Part shown: piece after piece, positions 1 to 7,180 of the stretch
Layout of the letters: every line of letters starts with the position of its first letter
Position numbering within the stretch: the stretch's first letter is position 1
Assembly (NCBI GenBank): GCA_965661105.1
Contig: CBFICR010000004.1
Coordinates: 1 to 64,000 of the forward strand
Length of the DNA: 64,000 bases
Source: Eutrophocola sp965661105
GTDB taxonomy: Bacteria; Pseudomonadota; Gammaproteobacteria; Pseudomonadales; Pseudohongiellaceae
Direction of reading: 5' to 3'
Translations under genes and position numbers: made by a program
The notes under the pieces: model-generated
What the model was told of the DNA's origin: nothing
What the model saw: the letters and a program-made list of their open reading frames with translations, nothing else
Databases searched by the model: none

Positions 1-84
1 TGTGACTTGTGACTTGTGACTTGTGACTTGTGACTTGTGACTTGTGACTTGTGACTTGTGACTTGTGACTTGTGACTTGTGACT
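1..84. repeat. Heptamer tandem repeat, 12 copies of TGTGACT
   Basis: The window opens with twelve uninterrupted exact copies of the 7-base unit TGTGACT (AGTCACA on the other strand). The array probably continues upstream of the window. Its last bases supply part of the TAG stop codon of the sulfate-activation gene that ends here (bases 83-85). Perfect repeats of a unit whose length is not a multiple of three are prone to slippage. Lying after a stop codon, copy-number changes would not alter that protein. No function can be read from the sequence. Confidence 0.97.
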
Positions 85-1981
85 AGATTACCGACCTTTC
101 CTTCATCACATTGATGACCTGATCGATACATTCTTCCACGTCAAGCTCGTGAGTGGGCAGGATCAGGTCGGGTCTTTCCGGTTCCGGGTAGTCGAATGAA
201 ATTCCTGGTACGGTTCCGCTAGGCACATTTTCCTCAGCGGCATAAAGCCCGCTGGGGTCGCGTTGCATACACACTTCCAGAGGCGGATTAAGGTAAATTA
301 TCAGGCAGTTTTCCTCGCCTATCACGCTGATCATGTGTTCTCTGGAATCCAGATTAGGCGATACAAAAGCTGCACAACAGATCAGGCCTGCATCATTCAG
401 ATACTTGGCAATAAAAGCGCTTCGCCGCAGGTTTTCCGCACGGCCTTCCGCGTCATGGGACAAATCCTTGCTTATGCCAAGGCGCATCTGTTTGCCGTCG
501 AGCACAGTGCTGACACGACCCATGTCAAAAAGTCGTCGTTCCAGGCCATGAGCCAGCGTTGATTTGCCGGAACCGGACAAACCGATAAACATAACGGTTA
601 CCGGTTTCTGGCCATAACGTGCAGCGCGTTCTTCGGTGGTGACATGGGCAGAGACTGTACTGATGTGTTTACCTGAGCGGTGCTGATCGGTAATCATACC
701 GGCACCAACGGTGGCATTGGTCAGTCGGTCAATGATTATAAAAGAACCACTGCCCGGACTTTTCTTGTAATCATCAAAATGAATGGGCTCGTTAAGGTTG
801 ACTTCGCATACGCCGATTTCATTTAACTCCAGGCTGGGCGTCGGACTGGTTTCCAGAGTATTCACATCGACCTTGTGCAGGATCATGTTGATCTGGCCAG
901 AAGTGGACTTGGTCGTATGTTTGAAATTGTATTGCTTGCCCGGCAACAGAGCCTTTTCATTCATCCACACAACAGTCGCCATAAAATCAGCTTTGCTGGC
1001 AGGCAAATTGTCGGAATGCACGATCATGTCGCCACGACTGATATCGATTTCATCTTCAAGGGTCAGTGTGACAGCCATCGGCGTGAAGGCCATCCCCAGC
1101 TCTTCGTCATAGGTGACAATAGATTTGACGGTACTGGTCTTGCCTGAGGGCAGGGCAGTGATATGGTCACCCTTGCGAATAACGCCAGCTGCGATGGTGC
1201 CGCAGTAACCACGAAAATCCAGATTGGGCCGGTTTACATACTGGACAGGAAAGCGGAAGTCCTCGAAATTCTTGTCGGCGCTGATTTTTACATTTTCCAG
1301 CATCCACATCAGGGTCTCACCGTCATACCATGGCGTATGCTCACTGGCGTTGACAACGTTATCGCCGTTCTTGGCAGAGATGGGAATGAAGGTCAGGTCC
1401 CCGGTATCCAGTTCACTGGTAAAGTCCAGGTAGTCATCACGAATATCATTAAAGACCTTTTCACTGAAATCCATCAGATCCATCTTGTTTACGGCAACAA
1501 TAAGATGTTTGATGCCTAGCAGGGAGGCAATAAAGGTATGTCGACGGGTCTGTGTAAGAACACCATGGCGAGCGTCAATCAGAATAATGGCAAGTTCACA
1601 GTTGGAAGCGCCGGTGGCCATATTCCGCGTGTATTGTTCATGGCCGGGTGTGTCGGCAATAATAAACTTGCGCTTGGCTGTGGAGAAATAACGGTAGGCA
1701 ACATCAATGGTGATACCCTGTTCCCGCTCTGCCTGCAGGCCGTCAGTCAGCAGTGCCAAATCAAAACTATCACCTGTGGTGCCGGACTTCATGCTGTCAG
1801 ATCCCAGGGCATCAAGGTGATCCTGATAAATCATCTTGGTGTCATAGAGCAGGCGTCCGATCAGTGTGCTTTTGCCATCGTCCACGCTGCCACAAGTGAG
1901 CAGTCGCAACAGTTCCTTGCGTTCATGTTGGGCAAGGTAGGCATTAATATCGGTGCTGATCAGTTCTGACTGGTGTGACAT
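83..1981 (-). CDS. cysNC: Bifunctional sulfate adenylyltransferase subunit 1 / adenylylsulfate kinase (CysN-CysC fusion)
   Basis: 632 aa. The N-terminal part is a translation-factor-like GTPase that drives ATP sulfurylase (sulfate + ATP to APS). It shows P-loop GSVDDGKST near residue 31, DTPGHEQY and NKMD. From about residue 460 a CysC APS-kinase domain follows, with its own P-loop GLSGSGKST (about 467-475) and the FVSPNLDSR segment, making PAPS. Such fusions are well known in proteobacteria. The start codon overlaps the cysD stop by one base (TAATG on the minus strand), so the two subunits are probably translationally coupled. The stop codon sits exactly at the edge of the heptamer repeat. 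Confidence 0.97.
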   Translation of the reverse strand: MSHQSELISTDINAYLAQHERKELLRLLTCGSVDDGKSTLIGRLLYDTKMIYQDHLDALGSDSMKSGTTGDSFDLALLTDGLQAEREQGITIDVAYRYFSTAKRKFIIADTPGHEQYTRNMATGASNCELAIILIDARHGVLTQTRRHTFIASLLGIKHLIVAVNKMDLMDFSEKVFNDIRDDYLDFTSELDTGDLTFIPISAKNGDNVVNASEHTPWYDGETLMWMLENVKISADKNFEDFRFPVQYVNRPNLDFRGYCGTIAAGVIRKGDHITALPSGKTSTVKSIVTYDEELGMAFTPMAVTLTLEDEIDISRGDMIVHSDNLPASKADFMATVVWMNEKALLPGKQYNFKHTTKSTSGQINMILHKVDVNTLETSPTPSLELNEIGVCEVNLNEPIHFDDYKKSPGSGSFIIIDRLTNATVGAGMITDQHRSGKHISTVSAHVTTEERAARYGQKPVTVMFIGLSGSGKSTLAHGLERRLFDMGRVSTVLDGKQMRLGISKDLSHDAEGRAENLRRSAFIAKYLNDAGLICCAAFVSPNLDSREHMISVIGEENCLIIYLNPPLEVCMQRDPSGLYAAEENVPSGTVPGISFDYPEPERPDLILPTHELDVEECIDQVINVMKERSVI

Positions 1982-2889
1982 TAGAAATAGCCTTCCTTTT
2001 TCTTTTGTTCCATGGACCCAGACTGATCTTTGTCGATGGTGCGTCCCTGTCTTTCGGAGGTTGTGGTCATCAGCATCTCCTGAATAATTTCCGGCAGGGT
2101 AGCTGCTTCTGACTCAACGGCACCGGTAAGGGGATAGCAACCAAGTGTTCGGAAACGTACTTTTTTCATGACGGCTTTTTCTGCCAGCTCTTTTGGCATG
2201 CGGTCATCATTGACACAAATTTCTGTGCCTTCGTACTCCACCACCGGTCTTTCTTCTGAAAAATACAAAGAGGGAATGTCGATATTATTCAAATGGATAT
2301 ATTGCCAGACATCGAGTTCCGTCCAGTTGGAGATCGGAAACACACGAATACTTTCACCCTTGTTGATTTTGCCGTTATACAGATTCCATAGTTCAGGTCT
2401 CTGATTCTTGGGGTCCCAGCGATGATTCTTGTCGCGGAAAGAGTAGACCCGTTCCTTGGCCCGGGATTTTTCCTCATCGCGGCGTGCACCACCGAAGGCC
2501 GCATCAAATTTGTACTTGTTCAGTGCCTGTTTCAGGGCCTGGGTTTTCATGATGTCGGTATGTTTGGCGCTGCCGTGGGTAAATGGGCTGACTCCCTCCT
2601 GCACACCTTCTTCATTAATATGAACGATCAGGTCAAGACCAAGCCTTTCAGCCAGGTTGTCACGATATTCGATCATTTCCTTGAACTTCCAGGTGGTATC
2701 AACGTGCAGAAGTTTGAAAGGTAATTTGCCTGGATAAAAGGCTTTTAGTGCCAGGTGCAGCATGACTGCAGAATCTTTACCTACAGAATAAAGCATTACC
2801 GGATTATCAAATTCCGCAGCAACTTCACGAATGATATGGATACTTTCTGCTTCAAGCTGCTTGAGGTGGGTAAGCTTGTGCTCTGTCAT
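1981..2889 (-). CDS. cysD: Sulfate adenylyltransferase subunit 2 (ATP sulfurylase catalytic subunit)
   Basis: 302 aa, the usual length. CysD belongs to the PP-loop ATP pyrophosphatase family and shows the motif SVGKDSAVMLHLAL near residue 37. With CysN it forms the sulfate-activating enzyme of assimilatory sulfate reduction. It is the first gene of the cysD-cysNC pair and lies 266 bases from the zapG stop on the same strand. No CysB site could be identified by eye in the upstream DNA. That DNA contains a small GC-rich hairpin (CCGGGG/CCCCGG, around 2932-2952). Confidence 0.97.
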   Translation of the reverse strand: MTEHKLTHLKQLEAESIHIIREVAAEFDNPVMLYSVGKDSAVMLHLALKAFYPGKLPFKLLHVDTTWKFKEMIEYRDNLAERLGLDLIVHINEEGVQEGVSPFTHGSAKHTDIMKTQALKQALNKYKFDAAFGGARRDEEKSRAKERVYSFRDKNHRWDPKNQRPELWNLYNGKINKGESIRVFPISNWTELDVWQYIHLNNIDIPSLYFSEERPVVEYEGTEICVNDDRMPKELAEKAVMKKVRFRTLGCYPLTGAVESEAATLPEIIQEMLMTTTSERQGRTIDKDQSGSMEQKKKEGYF

Positions 2890-3129
2890 TGTTGAATAAC
2901 CAGTTCTACGGCAAGTTTACTTTCTTTTTAGTCCGGGGATTATTTGCCCCCGGGTCTGTCGGGCGGCAGATTATACGGGAACTGTCTGGCAAACCCAAGC
3001 TGGATATAACTCAGTTTGAAAGAGGATTGAACCAGAGTATTCCGCCGCAAACAGGTTGCTGGTCTGATACGTATTCCAAACAGAAATTCTGGCCGGGCAA
3101 GTACAGTGATCAGGCTTGTGTGAGCTGAT

Positions 3130-3166
3130 TTAATAAAGCCCGTAAGAGGACGTACTCAGGGGCTTT
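3130..3166 (-). terminator. Possible terminator of zapG
   Basis: Read on the minus strand, arms AAAGCCC and GGGCTTT (3160-3166 and 3135-3141) flank an 18-base loop and are followed by ATTAAAT. The first arm overlaps the last codons of zapG. The U-tract is poor, so this is a weak call. Confidence 0.4.
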
Positions 3167-3623
3167 CCTTTTCCTCGGCAGAGACCTTGTCGAGACCAAA
3201 ATCTTCAGACAGGTTGCCTTTTTGATCAGGGCTGGTTTTTGCCGCGTAGTCGCGCGGAGCACTGAACTCCTCAGCAGTGTCCTGCTCCGGGGAGTGTGCA
3301 AAACTATCTCTGGTCAGTGATTCCTGGGCTCGTGCGGAATGGGAAAGTTGTTCAGAAATATATTCAGGGCATAAAGCCTGCGCACCGGCTGCCATATGCC
3401 GGTAGACTTCCCGGTAGCTTTCCGTGAGTGTCGTCAGTAATTGCGCCGAATTATTAAAATGTGAATGAACATTATCTTTATAGCTATCAAACTCACGCTG
3501 AAGCTTGTCCAGTTGCTCTTCGAGGGATTTCACTTTCGCCTCGTCTGATTTAAGCAGTTTGAAAGTAATAGCTCCTGCTATTATGCCGATAATGAAACCG
3601 ATAAGACCGATAAGCCAGGTCAT
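3156..3623 (-). CDS. zapG: YhcB/ZapG family inner-membrane cell-division protein (DUF1043)
   Basis: 155 aa. One N-terminal membrane helix (about residues 3-23, glycine/isoleucine rich) is followed by a coiled coil (about 28-70) and a low-complexity acidic tail. This is the layout of E. coli YhcB/ZapG, which links envelope growth with the divisome. The context supports it: it is divergent from zapE and close to rplM-rpsI, as in E. coli. The C-terminal half is poorly conserved and cannot be assigned a role from sequence. Confidence 0.85.
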   Translation of the reverse strand: MTWLIGLIGFIIGIIAGAITFKLLKSDEAKVKSLEEQLDKLQREFDSYKDNVHSHFNNSAQLLTTLTESYREVYRHMAAGAQALCPEYISEQLSHSARAQESLTRDSFAHSPEQDTAEEFSAPRDYAAKTSPDQKGNLSEDFGLDKVSAEEKESP

Positions 3624-3989
3624 GAAAAATATCCTTTGTTCTAAGATTTATTGATAGTCTATTAAAGATTCGCAGATAATGTATTAATTACGTATAAATA
3701 CCAGGTTTCGATGGTTTTGAATTGCCAGGCTTGATAGTTTGAATGCCATTCGTAACCAACAAAGCTATCTCGGAACTTTTCAAGATAGTCTAAGACAGTC
3801 TTGGACAGTCCAAGAGCTATCTCAATAAGCTCAATAAGAGCTATCTCAAAACGATTTCAATACTATACTTACTTAAGTGTTCAGATTTGTTTCACTTTCA
3901 AAGATATAGTGTACTGAGAAAGGTCAGGAGAGAAAACTTGGTAACATGCTGTAGATTATACCTATAATTACTTTCCAGTTCTGCTTTGA
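3624..3989. other. Divergent intergenic region zapG/zapE with a 14-bp direct repeat
   Basis: 366 AT-rich bases between divergent zapG and zapE. The 14-mer AAGAGCTATCTCAA occurs exactly twice, at 3812-3825 and 3836-3849 (24-base period), and a related GCTATCTC lies near 3764. A nearby stretch (3786-3812) carries imperfect copies of GACAGTC. Promoters for both genes are expected here, but no convincing -35/-10 pair or Shine-Dalgarno for zapE was found. Confidence 0.7.
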
Positions 3990-5120
3990 TTGAACCCAGG
4001 CGAAAATTTTTCCTTGAGAAACTCCGAATCACCCGCCCAACATTATTCCCGTGACCTGGCTGAAGGTAAAATTCAGCCAGATCGTGCCCAGGAAGAGGCC
4101 ATCCGCGAGCTTGACCTGATTTACCAGCAGCTGGTGAATCACTGGCAAAGCTCGCCGGGCTTGCTACGTCGATTTTTCGGCGAAAGGGAATTGAATATCA
4201 AGGGGCTCTACCTGTGGGGTGGGGTAGGGCGCGGTAAAACGTATCTTATGGATGTCTTTTATCAATGCCTTCCCGGGGAGAAAAAGCTCAGGATGCATTT
4301 TCATCGCTTTATGCAAATGGTACACAGGGGGCTTTATAGCAATCGGGGAAACAAGGATCCTCTCAAGCTGGTGGCAAAGGAAATCAGTAACAAGGCGGAT
4401 GTGATTTGCTTTGACGAATTCTTTGTCAGTGATATCGGAGATGCCATGATACTGGGGAACCTGCTTGAGGCATTGTTTGATAATGGTCTGGTCCTTATAA
4501 CAACTTCCAATATAATTCCTGCGAAGCTTTATGAAAGGGGCTTGCAGAGGCAGAAATTCCTTGGTGCAATCGCGTTGCTTGAAAAGCATACCCAGGTGCT
4601 GAATGTCGATGGCGGCACCGATTATCGGCTGCGTACACTTGAAAATGCCGGTATTTATATCACTCCTTTGGGGACGCAGGCAGATAAATCCCTGCACGAC
4701 TGCTTCAACAATCTGACGCGCGGCATGATGACATCGGAAAACCGGGTGCTGGAAATTCTGGGCAGGGATATAGCAACGCGTTTCTGGTCAGAGGGCGTTG
4801 CCTGGTTCGAATTTACTGCGCTTTGCGATGGTCCGCGCAGTGCTGCTGACTATATAGAAATATCCCAGCTTTTTCATACCGTCATAATATCCAATATTCC
4901 TGTCTTTGATGAACATAATGATGATCAGGCAAGACGGTTTATTTCCATGGTAGATGAGTTTTATGATCAGAATGTGAAACTGGTGATTTCTGCAGCAGTG
5001 CCACTGGAATCAATCTATGTGGGGACTGAACTGGCGTTTCCCTTTGAAAGAACCCGATCCCGATTGCTGGAAATGCAGTCTCTCGAATATCTTGGCCATG
5101 AACACCATCCAAACCCATGA
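3990..5120 (+). CDS. zapE: Cell division protein ZapE (AFG1-like ATPase)
   Basis: 376 aa AAA-type ATPase, very close in length to E. coli ZapE (375). Walker A is GGVGRGKT near residue 77 and Walker B-like CFDEFFVSDI is near 140. The C-terminal FTALCDGPRSAADY segment is also typical of the family. ZapE destabilises Z-rings under stress. The start is uncertain: TTG at 3990 gives this length, TTG at 4014 is equally possible, and neither has a good Shine-Dalgarno. It is upstream of rplM, the conserved gammaproteobacterial neighbour. Confidence 0.93.
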   Translation: MNPGENFSLRNSESPAQHYSRDLAEGKIQPDRAQEEAIRELDLIYQQLVNHWQSSPGLLRRFFGERELNIKGLYLWGGVGRGKTYLMDVFYQCLPGEKKLRMHFHRFMQMVHRGLYSNRGNKDPLKLVAKEISNKADVICFDEFFVSDIGDAMILGNLLEALFDNGLVLITTSNIIPAKLYERGLQRQKFLGAIALLEKHTQVLNVDGGTDYRLRTLENAGIYITPLGTQADKSLHDCFNNLTRGMMTSENRVLEILGRDIATRFWSEGVAWFEFTALCDGPRSAADYIEISQLFHTVIISNIPVFDEHNDDQARRFISMVDEFYDQNVKLVISAAVPLESIYVGTELAFPFERTRSRLLEMQSLEYLGHEHHPNP

Positions 5121-5122
5121 TT

Positions 5123-5159
5123 TAGCCCCCTTAATTGGATACTGATGGGGCGCTATTTT
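5123..5159 (+). terminator. Probable zapE terminator
   Basis: A TAGCCCCC arm (5123-5130) pairs with GGGGCGCTA (5147-5155) with one bulged base, followed by TTTT. It starts two bases after the zapE stop. The stem is imperfect and the U-tract short. Confidence 0.4.
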
Positions 5160-5379
5160 CCGGCAGGTGACAAACATTGGTGATTTAGTTAAAAAAAGCC
5201 AATGAATACTTGAATCCAGAGTGCCGCATCGGTAGAATTCGCGCTCCCTCATTTGGGGAAGGTCCCGTATTACAAAAATCAGGGACTTCAGGTAAACCAG
5301 ATGGGAAAAGTTATTTAATAATATTCTATTGACCACAGCTGCAACATACAGCTAATAACAAGTAAATTCAGGTTAAGCA

Positions 5380-5811
5380 ATGAAGACGATTTCAGCAAAT
5401 AAGGAAACTGCACAGAATGACTGGTATGTCGTTGATGCAGAAGGAAAAATTCTGGGCCGCATGGCGGCTGAGATAGCCCATCGTCTGCGTGGCAAACATA
5501 AAGCCGAGTACACTCCCCATGTGGATACCGGTGACTACATTGTTGTGGTTAATGCAGAGAAAGTCGCTGTCACGGGCAACAAGGCAACCGACAAGAAATA
5601 CTACCGTCATACTGGCTATCCGGGTGGTTTGAAGACCCGCAGTTTCAATGAAATGATTGAAAAAGCACCGGAAGACGTTATCAAGCTGGCGGTTAAAGGT
5701 ATGTTGCCACGTACGCCTCTGGGACGTACCATGATGAAAAAGCTGAAGATCTATACTGGTAATGAGCATCCCCATGGTGCGCAGAACCCTGCTCAATTGA
5801 ATATTGCCTAG
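5380..5811 (+). CDS. rplM: 50S ribosomal protein L13
   Basis: 143 aa, typical for L13, an early-assembly 23S rRNA-binding protein of the large subunit. Recognisable segments are WYVVDAEGKILGRMA near the N-terminus and GMLPRTPLGR in the C-terminal third. It is followed by rpsI after 119 bases. A hairpin GTCCC/GGGAC lies around 5270-5286 upstream. E. coli rplM is autoregulated by L13 binding its mRNA leader, but whether that holds here is inference. A weak promoter candidate (TTGACC 5329-5334, 18-base spacer, TAATAA 5353-5358) lies close to the start. Confidence 0.98.
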   Translation: MKTISANKETAQNDWYVVDAEGKILGRMAAEIAHRLRGKHKAEYTPHVDTGDYIVVVNAEKVAVTGNKATDKKYYRHTGYPGGLKTRSFNEMIEKAPEDVIKLAVKGMLPRTPLGRTMMKKLKIYTGNEHPHGAQNPAQLNIA

Positions 5812-5895
5812 GCAGTAACCGTTGAGATTATAGAAATAGCCAGCTAAATAATTAGTTAAGTCCAAAATAACACTAAATTTAAAGATTAAAATTCG

Positions 5896-5915
5896 CGAGC
5901 TGAATCGAGCTGAAT
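5896..5915. repeat. 10-bp tandem duplication upstream of rpsI
   Basis: CGAGCTGAAT occurs twice with no spacer (5896-5905, 5906-5915), ending 15 bases before the rpsI start, within the rplM-rpsI leader. It resembles a recent small duplication. Confidence 0.9.
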
Positions 5916-5930
5916 TAAGAGAAGAGTAAT

Positions 5931-6323
5931 ATGGCAGCTACCCAATACTACGGCACTGGTCGACGCAAAACCTCTACTGCAAGGGTTTTTCTGAAATCCG
6001 GTTCCGGCACCATCACTATCAACGACCGCACTATTGATGACTTCTTTGGTCGTGAAGTGGCGCGTATGATTGTCCGTCAACCCCTTGAGCTACTTGAAGT
6101 CACTGATAAATTTGATGTCAACGTTCGGGTTGCCGGTGGTGGCAGTTTCGGTCAGGCTGGAGCTATTCGCCACGGTATTACCCGTGCCCTGATCGATTTC
6201 AACGAAGAAAATCGTGGCACTCTGCGTAAAGCGGGTTTCGTGACTCGTGATGCCAGGGAAGTTGAGCGTAAGAAAGTGGGTCTGCGTAAAGCAAGAAAGC
6301 GTCCACAGTTCTCAAAACGATAG
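5931..6323 (+). CDS. rpsI: 30S ribosomal protein S9
   Basis: 130 aa, the normal S9 length. It carries the family signature from YYGTGRRKTSTARV at the N-terminus to the basic tail KARKRPQFSKR, which reaches the P-site tRNA in the small subunit. Second gene of the rplM-rpsI unit, with a strong terminator 23 bases downstream. Confidence 0.98.
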   Translation: MAATQYYGTGRRKTSTARVFLKSGSGTITINDRTIDDFFGREVARMIVRQPLELLEVTDKFDVNVRVAGGGSFGQAGAIRHGITRALIDFNEENRGTLRKAGFVTRDAREVERKKVGLRKARKRPQFSKR

Positions 6324-6346
6324 TTTTTTCCTGTAAAAAACAAGAT

Positions 6347-6380
6347 AACGCCGGTGCCAATAGCTCCGGCGTTTTTTTTT
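6347..6380 (+). terminator. Rho-independent terminator of rplM-rpsI
   Basis: Arms AACGCCGG (6347-6354) and CCGGCGTT (6366-6373) form an 8-bp perfect stem, extended inside by a GC pair, followed by nine T residues (6372-6380). Confidence 0.93.
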
Positions 6381-6568
6381 GCCTTTTATTTACCATGATC
6401 GCGCATGGGAAAGCCCGGATTACCTTGAAAAAACCGGCTATATTTAGTAGCATGCGCGCTCCGTTTATTGCCCCTAATTCCGGCCCTTATTTCCAGACCA
6501 GAAGGCTAAACCCCCCGTACATAGGGTACTCTATTGGTTAACTGGTTGATTGAAAGGAGAACATCATT

Positions 6569-7180
6569 GTGAGTGATGGCACAAACCCTGCCGTTAATAA
6601 AAAGCGTCGTCGATTTCTCATCGGAAGTACTACCCTGGTTGGTGCCGCTGGCGCCGCAGGTGCAGCAGTACCCTTTGTAGGTTCATGGAATCCCAGTGCC
6701 AAAGCCCTTGCTGCCGGCGCGCCGATTTCCATTGATATCAGTCGATTGAGTCCAGGTCAGTTACTGGGTCCCATGCCTGCCTGGCGTGGACAACCGGTAT
6801 ATGTCTTCATGCGTGAAGAATCAACGCTGGAAAGCCTGGTATCCAACACTGGCCATCTTGCCGACGCCAATTCTGAAGAAGTGGGCCAACAGCCTGAATA
6901 CTGCCAGAATGAATATCGTTCAATTCGTCCAGAAGTGATGATAATGGTGGGTTTATGCACTCATCTTGGTTGTGCACCCCTGATGAACCCTGAAGTTCAG
7001 CCGCAGGATTATGACCCTGACTGGCAGGGTGGCTTCTTCTGCCCTTGCCATGGTTCCATGTTTGATATGGCTGGACGCGTTTACAGTGGTGTTCCGGCTC
7101 CGGATAACCTGGTAGTACCTCCTCATTTCTATGAGAGTGACAATGTTGTGGTGATTGGTCTGGATGGAGAGAATTCTTAA
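6569..7180 (+). CDS. petA: Ubiquinol-cytochrome c reductase iron-sulfur (Rieske) subunit
   Basis: 203 aa, GTG start with AAGGAG at 6554-6559. A twin-arginine signal/anchor (KKRRRFLIG, residues 11-19, then an Ala/Gly-rich helix) precedes the Rieske fold. The two [2Fe-2S] ligand motifs CTHLGC (residues 130-135) and CPCHGS (158-163) are intact. The protein passes electrons from ubiquinol to cytochrome c1 on the periplasmic side of complex III. The stop overlaps the next start as TAATG, so it is coupled to the cytochrome b/c1 gene. Confidence 0.97.
   Translation: MSDGTNPAVNKKRRRFLIGSTTLVGAAGAAGAAVPFVGSWNPSAKALAAGAPISIDISRLSPGQLLGPMPAWRGQPVYVFMREESTLESLVSNTGHLADANSEEVGQQPEYCQNEYRSIRPEVMIMVGLCTHLGCAPLMNPEVQPQDYDPDWQGGFFCPCHGSMFDMAGRVYSGVPAPDNLVVPPHFYESDNVVVIGLDGENS

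Noticed and set aside
1..84. CRISPR-like array at the window start
   Set aside because: The 7-base units abut with no spacers; it is a simple tandem repeat.
263..1969. Several open frames opposite cysNC
   Set aside because: Antisense shadows of a well-conserved gene without start signals or family matches.
83..1981. CysN-CysC fusion as a novelty
   Set aside because: This bifunctional fusion is common in proteobacteria.
2889..3128. 79-codon plus-strand frame opposite the cysD upstream region
   Set aside because: No ribosome site or family resemblance; it covers the expected cysD promoter region.
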